A stretch of DNA of 64,000 nucleotides from Lepidonotus clava (lineage: Eukaryota; Annelida; Polychaeta; Phyllodocida; Polynoidae), in assembly GCA_936440205.1 (NCBI GenBank), contig OW387146.1, forward strand, positions 47,172,426 through 47,236,425, in the 5' to 3' direction. The notes beneath the pieces were generated by a model. The model did not search any database. It worked only from the letters and a program-made list of their open reading frames with translations, and was not told where the DNA came from. The translations under genes were made by a program, and so were the position numbers. Positions 53,215 to 61,259 of the stretch are shown here, one piece after another (position 1 is the stretch's first letter; every line of letters starts with the position of its first letter).

Positions 53215-55230
53215 TCATTTATATATCAGAAAAAGAAGCGGACCCAGTACACTACCCTGGGGGACACCACAAATAATATTAGCTAATTTTGAATTGTACC
53301 CATTTGCAAAAGTAAGTTGTTTTCTGTTATATAAATAATTTTTGATCCATTTGAAGGCCATGTCAGTTACACCAATATTCGATAATTTTTTGAGCAATAT
53401 CTCATGGTTAACCGTATCAAAAGCCTTCATCATATCAAGGTATATAGCAATAGTAATATCATTCTGATTTATAGCCCTATATATATCATTTAAAAAATTA
53501 GCTGTAGTATTACTAGTCGAATGATTAGGCCTAAAACCCCCTTGTTTTTCATCAAGTAGTTTCCAATTGTCAAGATAACTATAAAATCTATTATGGTAAA
53601 TCTTTTCTATTAATTTTGCAATAATTGGAAGATTGGAAACTGGACGTAAGTTAGAAACTTTTGACTTATCACCCGGTTTTTGTAAAGGGGTAACCTTTGC
53701 GTATTTCCAGACATCCGGAATAAAACCTGTATTAAAAGACATATTAAACAATTCAACAATTTTTAATGGAATAGTTAAAAAAGCTTCACGAATAATATAG
53801 CCCGATATATTATCAATACAAGTAGCTTTAGTTACATTAATATTCTTAAGTATCTGAGTAACTTCAATGATATCTGTTAAGACAAAACTAAATTTACTCT
53901 GTGGTATATCACCATTGTAAGTCCATTGTGAATTACAGTTTTTGGCTAAATTTGGCCCTATATTGGTAAAATAATTATTGATAAAATCAGCAGTATCATG
54001 AGATAAGACATCGTGACCTAATTGATCATCAAACAATTCAAAATTCATTTTGTGTATCTTATTACTAGGTAAAACTGCTTGAATATATTTCCAGAATTTT
54101 TTAGGATCGTTACTATGTTCAAATAAACTATCTTTAATATAAGTGGCCTTTGCTTGTCTTATATGTTTAGTACATTGATTTCTTAATTTCCTAGCATTCT
54201 TCCAAATTACTGGATCTTTAGATCGTTTTGCGTTTCTCAAGGCCAAATCTTTATCTTTTATTAATTCAATAAGATAAGGTGAGATCCAAGGTTCTTTAGT
54301 TTTTTTAATTTTAAATTTTTTAACTGGACATTGAAGGTCTAAGCATTTAGTAACGATCACTAAAAGTTCTTTCCATTTACAGTTAAGATTTGCTTCATTA
54401 TCATAACGATTCCAATCAGAATTGAGTAAGTCCAATTTAAATTTATCAATATCAAATTGTCTATAACTACGTCCTTCAAATTCACATTTAATCACCTTTT
54501 CTTTTATCTTTTTCCTACGTATCAATATAATTTCATGATCACTAAGATTCACATCACCAACTAACGCATCAGATATTACGTTTGAGTTAGTTATACACAG
54601 ATCTATACATGAGTCCAGGGTTTTAGAGTAATGTGTCGGATCAGTGATTAAGTGTCGTAATCCATATTGTTTTAAAATCATTGCAAGTTGTATAGTATGT
54701 TGGTTTTTCTTGTCTAAGATATTAATATTAAAATCACCCACCAGAAAAATCTCTATCTTTGTTAGGTCGATTGTATTAAGTGTATCCTCTATACTACGTA
54801 GAAATTCATTTACATTTCCCTGAGGAGGTCTATATATGTTACCAATTAAGATAGTCTTATTCGGCTTTTGGATAACAGAGATCCATAGGCTTTCAATATC
54901 CTTAGAACTTACATTCAAATGTTGATATTTATTTTCAGAGAAATTCAATTTCTGATCAATAAAGCATGCGAGACCTCCACCCTTTTTTATAATATCACTT
55001 CCTTCATCTGACCAATTACGGTCATTTCGAATCATTTGGTAGTTATTATCTAATTGGAATAGATTTGTTGGTAGATCTTTATGTAGCCACGTTTCAGAAA
55101 AGCTAATTATTTCAATTTTCTTCCCTTCGAATGTATTTTTTACTATATCCCATTTATTGTTAATACTTCTCATATTAAGGTGTGCTAGATGTAGACCCTT
55201 TCTCTCCCCAAATTCATCTAAAGAAATCAT
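53215..55230 (-). CDS. LINE ORF2: AP endonuclease and reverse transcriptase
   Basis: 671 codons. Endonuclease domain: HLAHLNMRSINNK (about 15-27), SFSETWLH with the catalytic glutamate, IGNIYRPP, VGDFNIN, and LSDHEI with the catalytic histidine (about 230). Linker: CPVKKFKIKKTKEPWISPYL. RT domain: PLQKPGDKSKVSNLRPVSNL, QGGFRPNHSTSNTTANFL, motif A IYLDMMKAFDTVNHEILL, and CGVPQGSVLGPLLFLIY. The frame closes just before the YADD motif, which is in the next frame. The enzyme nicks target DNA and copies the LINE RNA from the nick. In many LINEs motif A reads DLSKAFD; here it is DMMKAFD. Confidence 0.94.
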   Translation of the reverse strand: MISLDEFGERKGLHLAHLNMRSINNKWDIVKNTFEGKKIEIISFSETWLHKDLPTNLFQLDNNYQMIRNDRNWSDEGSDIIKKGGGLACFIDQKLNFSENKYQHLNVSSKDIESLWISVIQKPNKTILIGNIYRPPQGNVNEFLRSIEDTLNTIDLTKIEIFLVGDFNINILDKKNQHTIQLAMILKQYGLRHLITDPTHYSKTLDSCIDLCITNSNVISDALVGDVNLSDHEIILIRRKKIKEKVIKCEFEGRSYRQFDIDKFKLDLLNSDWNRYDNEANLNCKWKELLVIVTKCLDLQCPVKKFKIKKTKEPWISPYLIELIKDKDLALRNAKRSKDPVIWKNARKLRNQCTKHIRQAKATYIKDSLFEHSNDPKKFWKYIQAVLPSNKIHKMNFELFDDQLGHDVLSHDTADFINNYFTNIGPNLAKNCNSQWTYNGDIPQSKFSFVLTDIIEVTQILKNINVTKATCIDNISGYIIREAFLTIPLKIVELFNMSFNTGFIPDVWKYAKVTPLQKPGDKSKVSNLRPVSNLPIIAKLIEKIYHNRFYSYLDNWKLLDEKQGGFRPNHSTSNTTANFLNDIYRAINQNDITIAIYLDMMKAFDTVNHEILLKKLSNIGVTDMAFKWIKNYLYNRKQLTFANGYNSKLANIICGVPQGSVLGPLLFLIYK

Positions 55231-55832
55231 AATATATATTTAGTCATTTCCATCTATGTTTACTCCCATTGTATCTTCTTCTTTCTAATTTCAAAACCAA
55301 CTTCATGTTATAAAAGACAAGATCGGCATAGATAGCCCTTGTCTAGTTGAGATAGACTATAACTTGAATCAGCTAAATAGAAATAGCGACAACAGTGTGT
55401 AACAGACTAGACTTGTCAAATAGCAAGTTTGAAGTGTCGTAGGAAGATCACATATTTAAAATAGCACGTTGCAAATTAAAACAAGTTAAAATACAAAGTG
55501 AAATATGGTTTGTAATCAATCATTTAGAGCTTTATATCATCATTTTACAGTATAAAACAATTTTGTTTAACTGTCGACCAAATGATAGTATTTAGTAGTG
55601 TATACATTTCAATTCTGGGGTAGAACCACTGTTAAATATAACATCAACAAGTCCATGTATATATAGCCACTGAAAACACTCGTTGACCAAGGTACCTATA
55701 TGGGTCAGTCATTCAAATATAGGTTAGTAGCGTTACATATTGCGGTATCGTTTGACCCACTGGCTCACTGTTATTTATAGTACGTCATACACATATATCA
55801 ATCCATTCGGCCATAGGCCAAGCAATAGAATT
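55231..55832 (-). other. LINE inter-ORF spacer, 602 bases
   Basis: AT-rich, no open frame of note. It is long for a spacer between LINE ORFs, which more often overlap or lie close together. How ORF2 is translated from the same RNA is not evident from the sequence. Confidence 0.7.
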
Positions 55833-57269
55833 TTAAGAAGTGGGTTTGGACGACAATATGTCATCCCTATATTGACATAATAGTTCTCCTAGTTTGTTTT
55901 CACCTGGGATAGAAGCTTTATCAATGTTCACGGCCTCAGCAAGTGTCAGACCACAGGCAAAAAAATTATCACCTTTGGTGGCTTCATACAGATAGCCTTG
56001 TGTTCTTAAAAGTCTTTCACGAATAAGATTGTTCTGATCAAATTTGAGTCTGATTATTTTTGCCATCACTTTATATTTGATTTTGTGCCAAGAGTCTGAG
56101 ATTTTAATTTTTTTCCCAATTCTTTTGGCCATATAGCCATCACGTGCATTCAGAATGTCCTCTAGAAGGTCCAGTCGGTTGTGATGTCTTGCCATTTCGG
56201 CATAATAGAAATGTTCGGATGATTTATAGGTTATTTTGTCGTAGATAATAGTACAGGGAAACATGTTACTTAAATAAGAATGATGTGATTGAAAAGCTAG
56301 ATCTTTGGTTTTAATATTTTTGACTGAGTCCATGGTGAGATTGTGAGGTAGTTGGTCGATGTCTTTATATGTATAACGTACACCATCAATTACTAGAATA
56401 CTTCCTCTGAGTTTAATGTCAATTTTACGTGTCCTGGCCACAGTGAATATGCAACGGAGGTCACGTCGTTCGTTCAGTTCCTTCAGTGTGAGTGCGTCAG
56501 AAATGTATACATTTTTCCACGCATCATTAGTTTTTAGCTTGCTAATGTTTTTGTAGATTTGTCCTTTTGTGTCAGCCTTGGTAAACTGAACTCTAATCGA
56601 TCTTGGCCTTGCTCCTTGTTGTGGGATATCACCTAGCCTATAAGCTCCGACAATATCTGCATCATTTGCCTCCAGACCTAGATCATTCAGTAATTGAACT
56701 ACGACTGCTCTTGGTTTTTTCCCAATTTTCTCATCAATCCCGTCAATGATTATTAAATGTCTCTTAAATTCATCGTCGTCTTTAATGAATTCCTTATCCA
56801 ATTTGTCGATGGTTTCAGACTTATCTTTGAGATCTTGCCTGGTACTAGTTAAGAGTTCATTCATATCATCTAACTTTGCGTTTGTAGTTTTTAACTCCTC
56901 TCTGAGCCATTTAACTTCGTCATCTAACGTAAAGAAATTAGCACTTACAGTCGAAATGTCATCACCCAGCTTTTTAATGTTTTTGTCAGTTGCCGATATG
57001 TAGTCCTGTAGTGTTGCTTTGGTCGAATTTATCGACCCATCGAGGGTTTTAAAGCGACTTTCATACAGCTTAGCATCTTTTTCTTGGTTAGCTAGGATGA
57101 GTTTAAGCAGTTTACCAGATTCGTCTGATGCCGATAGGCTCACGTCTTGGTCAGCTCCACTCGCCGGGGTTGCACCGTCATCCATGTTTGTTGACATTTT
57201 GGTCGCTGGCTTCTCACCATCCGGGCCCTCGGCGGTTGACGGCGTTCTGTTACTACGTGTAGTTGGCAT
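55833..57269 (-). CDS. LINE ORF1 with C-terminal NADAR (YbiA-like) domain
   Basis: 478 codons, intact. Residues 1-50 are disordered. About 50-165 are a long heptad-rich helix with a probable coiled coil (LDDEVKWLREELKTTNAKLD). About 168-235 are an RRM-like segment (RHLIIIDGIDE, IVGAYRLG, RSIRVQF), and 236-305 a small basic domain, together the usual trimeric RNA-binding LINE ORF1 plan. Residues 324-473 are extra and carry NADAR family marks in order: YLSNMFPC (332-339), YKSSEHFYYAEMA (348-360), AKRIGKK (381-387), W394, VMAKIIRLKFDQN (401-413), ATKGDNFFACGL (430-441), GENKLGELL and YRDD (456-470). NADAR proteins act on ADP-ribose-type N-glycosidic bonds; the activity here is inferred. Confidence 0.85.
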   Translation of the reverse strand: MPTTRSNRTPSTAEGPDGEKPATKMSTNMDDGATPASGADQDVSLSASDESGKLLKLILANQEKDAKLYESRFKTLDGSINSTKATLQDYISATDKNIKKLGDDISTVSANFFTLDDEVKWLREELKTTNAKLDDMNELLTSTRQDLKDKSETIDKLDKEFIKDDDEFKRHLIIIDGIDEKIGKKPRAVVVQLLNDLGLEANDADIVGAYRLGDIPQQGARPRSIRVQFTKADTKGQIYKNISKLKTNDAWKNVYISDALTLKELNERRDLRCIFTVARTRKIDIKLRGSILVIDGVRYTYKDIDQLPHNLTMDSVKNIKTKDLAFQSHHSYLSNMFPCTIIYDKITYKSSEHFYYAEMARHHNRLDLLEDILNARDGYMAKRIGKKIKISDSWHKIKYKVMAKIIRLKFDQNNLIRERLLRTQGYLYEATKGDNFFACGLTLAEAVNIDKASIPGENKLGELLCQYRDDILSSKPTS

Positions 57270-57457
57270 TTACTCGTTAATATTTGTCGAAATTTCAGTA
57301 TTTACGAGCTAAAAAACACGTAGCTTGCATCTAGGTAGTCTTACACAAAAGGTAGTAGGTTTTGAAGTGGTAAAAGCCCCTCGTATATCACTGAGTAAGG
57401 TAAATTCCACGAGCTCCGCACCAACGCGTGTCTACCTGCTGAACGCCATTTTGAGAT

Positions 57458-57660
57458 TCTTGAAAGAAAGAGGATGTCATCCATGATTTGCTGTTTGCAC
57501 ACCAGATCACTGGCAGGTTCCTTGGTTCCATGTTTCTTAAACAACGAGGACGTGCTGATTTGCCAATAACAAGCGTTTTTTCAAATCCACCCTGCATATT
57601 GACACATAGAGAAGCAGTTAACCTTTCTTTAGTTTTTTTCCCCTCACTGTATTTCGTTGT
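57458..57660 (-). pseudogene. Tigger transposase, central DDE part
   Basis: On the minus strand: KKTKERLTASLCVNMQGGFE, LVIGKSARPRCLRNME, LPVIWCANSKSWMTSSFFQE. This is the well-known pogo/Tigger block after the first catalytic aspartate (typically GxKKSKERLT, LVIGKSxNPRCF, WMTSxLFEE). The N-terminal DNA-binding part and the first aspartate are absent, because similarity stops near 57,660. Confidence 0.88.
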
Positions 57661-58515
57661 CCCCCACAAGGTCGGCATTTTCGGTGTCTGCGCCGAGGCC
57701 ATCCCCCAACAGGTGAACTATTTGATCGACAAAAGCCATTGCGGTAGTAAGGGGTCAAATGCAGTTATTTCATACCTGCACCACTATTTTGAAACGTATT
57801 CCCTGGGGGAGAAGGCAGTGGACATGCACTGTGACAACTGTAGTGGTCAGAACAAAAACAAGTTTGTGCTAGACTATCTTCTCTGGCGGGTCCTGACTGG
57901 CCGGCACCAGTCCATTTCCTTAAACTCATTGATCACAGGGCAAACCGACTCAGCCCACGAGACCTTCAAGATGCCGACTGTCGCCCCTGAAGCTGTCCCC
58001 CAGGAAGGCCCTCAGCCCACCCCATCCCCTGGCCTCCCTGCCAAAGACAGTGGTATCTCTTCAAGAACATTCAGGATTTTTGTACTGATGACACAAAGGA
58101 CATCATGTGCCCTAAGCCCTCTGTACCCGAACCAGCACCTGGCCCAGGCCTCCATGATGTACCTCCGCCAGAACCAGATGCAGAATCAGATCCAGAGGCT
58201 GGTAAGGGGGATGGACCAGGCAGGGGCAGGGGCAGGGGCAGGGGCAGGGGCAGGGGCAGGGGCAGAGGCAGGGCAGGGGCAGAGGCAGGGGCAGAGGCAG
58301 GGGTAGGGGCAGGGGCAGGGGTAGAGGCAGAGGCAGCGGACAGACCCCAGACACATCATCAGGATTGGAGGGGGAGGAGGAGGAGTTGGTCAGACAGCTG
58401 GAGAGGCAATCAAATTCTTCTGACTCAGAGGAGGAAGGCCCCCCACCCCCAGCTAGGGGCAGGGGCCGTCCTAGCAAACATGCTAAATGTGGTCATGGCA
58501 GGCCCAGGACTACTT
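57655..58515 (+). pseudogene. DUF7869-like gene, broken
   Basis: Plus strand. PHKVGIFGVCAEAIPQQVNY, then LIDKSHCGSKGSNAVISYLH and VDMHCDNCSGQNKNKFVLDY, then LLWRVLTGRH, follow the DUF7869 pattern found in many-copy invertebrate and fish genes (DNCxGQNKNxFVLxYLxWR). An internal segment appears deleted after about 57,960. A later piece in another frame, QRQWYLFKNIQDFCTDDTKD then IMCPKPSVPEP, fits the C-terminal end of that family. After the hexamer repeat a third frame gives EEELVRQLERQSNSSDSEEE and ARGRGRPSKHAKCGHGRPRT, an AT-hook-like tail. Several frame changes mean it is broken. Biochemical function of the family is not known to me. Confidence 0.7.
58217..58335 (+). repeat. (GGGGCA)n hexamer repeat
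   Basis: About 18 imperfect hexamers, mostly GGGGCA with some GAGGCA. In frame it encodes Gly-Arg repeats, in another frame Ala-Gly, and on the minus strand Pro-Leu/Pro-Cys. The array probably expands and contracts and may account for the frame change across it. Confidence 0.92.
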
Positions 58516-58560
58516 GAGAAATCTATTTTGAACATTGTTAACTTTTGCCACTTGTTATGA

Positions 58561-59535
58561 CTTTTTGTGATTTTATGATTTTACCTCAGTGGCTTTTCAC
58601 TAATTTAACGACCAAAGACAATCATGAACATTCCAAGAACTTTTATAGACCCATTATGGATACCAAGGGTACATAGGGTGATCACAGAGTTGTTTTTAAG
58701 CTGCCAAGGTGAGGTATTGTGATCCTTTATGCCTGCCGTTCTAGGTTAAGTTGTTGTTTCAGATCCGGATTTTTGTCACATTTTGCAGCACCTACATGAA
58801 TAAAAGTTATGTCTCTAAATGCATGAATTTCTGGTATTTGTTAGCTAGAATAGTGTAGAATGACTATGTAAAGTTTCAGGACCAAGGATAGATTAAAAGT
58901 GTATGGTGCTAGGGCTTTATCGGAGGACCGTGGTAGCGCGCGGTAAGAAAAACTTTGAACTCATTCTCAGTTTCTTATACCCGCATAGGTGAGGTTCTTT
59001 TTATTTTCACCGCAACTTATCTAAGGCCCTAGATATTGGATCTAGTCATGCTATACCTCGTTTCAAAGCTAAGAATTGGTATTTTCTGATAGTATACATA
59101 ACTAAAAATCTTCCCCGTGCGACATCAGACTCAATTCGCCAACACTGGTCACATATATATATTGTTCTTTTCAAACTACAACCAAACAAATGCAATAAAA
59201 AACAAAAACGCAAACATTGAAGCATACAGTTACCAATTGATCAATAATCAATAATTCTTAAAACAGAACTCGAACGACGGAGTCAAAATCAAGTATCAGT
59301 TGCACATTTATTACATATTTGGGTCCCACTCAAGTTGCAGTTCCCAATTTACAAATTCGGGTAGTCAAGGTAATAATGTTATCTTCAAGGACACATTATG
59401 GAGACAAGGTATTTGTATCCAGGTCATAGGTAAGTGTCACCAGTATACCTGGCTCACCTGCTGCAACCGTAACCAAGTTGTAGTGCAGAATAGGTTGCTG
59501 TAGCAGTCTTTTCAAGAACAATTTTTTCAAATGAT
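58561..59535. other. AT-rich sequence, no feature seen
   Basis: No gene or repeat copy is supported. The matching Tigger end expected somewhere on this side was looked for and not found. Confidence 0.5.
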
Positions 59536-60121
59536 TCACTTTGACTGTCCTTTCCAGTGACGACTCTCTGTTCTGCTGTCTATGACATTAATGTCAGTAC
59601 TCAGTGTGTAGTTCCCTCTTAGGAAAAAGTTGTGTTCTCTGTTAAGAAAAAGATCACCCTCCGTGATAAACAAGTAGGCGGTGCAATGTCCCGGGAACGT
59701 AGCAAGTTGAATCCACACGTTCTGGGTGCCAGACACGAGCAGGTAAACCTTAAAGTTATCTTGTTTGCATATTCCAACTAATCATGTGCAACCCCAAATC
59801 ATGGTGGCTAGTCCCAATAGAGAGACGATTACCATAAGCAAGTAGAATTGGATTTGAATAAAGGCGTTGCAATTTCCACAGAGACTCTATTGTTCTTGTT
59901 CTTCTATTTCAGCTCTTGGTACTATGGTAGATCCCATATTGGTTAAGCATGGACTCCAATCGGTCGTGGTAAGGTAACGGGGTTATTAAAGGTAATGTTT
60001 CTCCATTGTTAGGTCGTCCATCGTCGTTGACAACCCCCATTCCTGCTGACCTGGTGTCGTTGACCTTGATTATGACTCGCAACCATGAACCGGCTCCATG
60101 AACATCAAGCCCATATGGCAC
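59536..60121 (-). pseudogene. Unknown single-pass membrane protein, second copy
   Basis: Relative of 30,195-30,690 on the opposite strand. 60,121-59,909 gives VPYGLDVHGAGSWLRVIIKV with NDTR following. Then comes a hydrophobic segment (LLMVIVSLLGLATMIWG), then KVYLLVSGTQNVWIQLATFP with GH close behind, and RGNYTLSTDINVID. Shared with the other copy are VYLLVSG-x-x-NVWI, FPGH and the Y-T motif. I do not recognise the family. It is possibly part of an old virus-like element, treated here as a fossil. It looks broken, with about one or two breaks. Confidence 0.4.
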
Positions 60122-60219
60122 CTCGCAGCGTCCGTGTATGGCGTATAAAATGATCTATTAGCTTATTTGCACAGTTCATCTGCATTATTGTAGGACTAGC
60201 AAGTCTTTCCAAGGAGCAG

Positions 60220-60830
60220 CTCCGCACCTACAAAGCCATGGATAAGGGTTCTGTGACGTTCTCTGGTAAGTCGGGGTTGCCGATTCTTACAGCAGAGGAA
60301 GTGGGGATTGTTCGGGTCTCGGGGCGGACGGGGAATCCGGGCCAAGAACCGAGATGTGTTTTTAGAGTCGTGTCTTGCGCACGAGGGGGGGCTGAGCGAA
60401 TCGGTCGGGAATCGGTGCTCGATGTCAAACGGAGGACTGCGGGGAAGGGAAATTATGGTAGGGGTACTGGGAGGCCGTGCTTCGTCTCGCTCTATCTTCC
60501 AGACCGGCATTCACCTCGCCAGGGCGGTCCACCTCGGGTTCCGGTCCGCGGGGCCGTCGGGCCGACGGTCGCCTATTGTTTGGTAGCGTGGGGCCGAGCC
60601 TGCCGCGCCCTCGTCCCCGCGGACTCCAGGTCTCCGTTCCGCTCTCCATGCCTTCGTGCCATGCTGCGCCTACACTTCCGGGACGGTTTCGGGCCTTCGC
60701 GCCCTACCTCGGTCCTTCGTTCCTCGTTCCCGTTCCTCGGGCCGTCGGGCCCCCGTCCTAACTTTCGCCTATTTATCTCGAACTTCGACTATTTTACTCG
60801 AACTTCTGGTTAATTAACTCGTATCGGCTC
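60220..60830. other. GC-rich, CpG-rich block
   Basis: Base composition rises sharply here compared with all neighbours and CpG is frequent (for example around 60,540-60,740). Long frames are open on both strands for that reason. None shows a known domain. It adjoins the LTR-like segment on its right and might be the gag-side part of the same fossil, or an unrelated CpG island. Confidence 0.4.
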
Positions 60831-61250
60831 ATCTCAGCGGTTGTTCAAGGGAAGAAGACACGTCTGGACACAAGAAGAACTGTTAAAGAACTCTGTTTAT
60901 TCGGGCCTCACCGCCCCTTTATATACCTTAGAGGTCAGCCCTGATTGGCTGCTTTCAGTCACGTGATCTACAACTGACGTCACTTCCGGTTTACATTCTC
61001 GTTTCCGGTTTACATATCACTTCCGGTTTACATCTTTCCGGGTCTCGTTCCTTTACATATTCGTTCCTTTACACTTTCGTTCCTTTACATATTCGGGCCT
61101 CTTTTTCGGGCTTTTTACACTTTCGTTCCTTTTACATATTTCGTTCTTTTACACTTTCGTTCCTTTTACGAACATATATACCTTTTGTCATATTACCTTA
61201 TTTTCTCTTATTTTGATCTCTACATATTTGGATGAATAGGCATTCATCAC
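60831..61250 (-). mobile_element. LTR-like segment, fossil, low confidence
   Basis: Read on the minus strand it starts TGTGATGAATGCC, has loose tandem units around GAACGAAAGTGTAAA, a CRE-like TGACGTCA and an E-box CACGTG, then a TATA box (GTATATAAAGG) and, about 20 bases on, a polyadenylation signal AATAAA followed by a T/G-rich stretch. That spacing of promoter and AATAAA is what a retroelement long terminal repeat shows. I see no second copy in the window, so it may be a solo LTR or simply a promoter. Confidence 0.35.
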
Positions 61251-61259
61251 AGTACCCAT

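Larger units (their letters stand above)
52022..57457 (-). mobile_element. Near full-length LINE with NADAR-bearing ORF1
   Basis: About 5.4 kb: 5' UTR (57,457-57,270), ORF1 (57,269-55,833), a 602-base spacer, ORF2 with endonuclease and RT (55,230-52,356), 3' UTR and a tail of about 24 A (seen as T at 52,022-52,045). It sits inside the Tigger transposase between FFQE and MGFNQCM, so its borders are known to within a few bases. I see no clear target-site duplication. ORF1 is intact and ORF2 has one visible frameshift, so the copy is young. The clade is CR1/Jockey-like by RT motifs; the long pure A tail is unusual for CR1 proper. Confidence 0.93.
50549..57660 (-). mobile_element. pogo/Tigger DNA transposon interrupted by a LINE
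   Basis: The low-coordinate end starts CAGTAGAAACTCTCTAATAC with ACGACC after it, the classic Tigger terminal inverted repeat, next to a TA at 50,547-50,548, the expected target dinucleotide. Transposase pieces lie on the minus strand at 57,660-57,458 and 52,020-51,006, separated only by the nested LINE (52,022-57,457). I could not find the matching terminal repeat on the high-coordinate side: Tigger similarity stops near 57,660, where a DUF7869-like gene begins on the other strand, so the right end is lost or displaced. Confidence 0.85.

Noticed and set aside
55833-56300. NADAR part as an independent host gene
   Set aside because: It is in the same uninterrupted frame as the coiled-coil and RRM-like ORF1, between the LINE 5' UTR and ORF2, with no separate start or promoter visible.
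58112-58477. Minus-strand Pro-Leu/Pro-Cys repeat frame
   Set aside because: It is the complement of the GGGGCA hexamer array.
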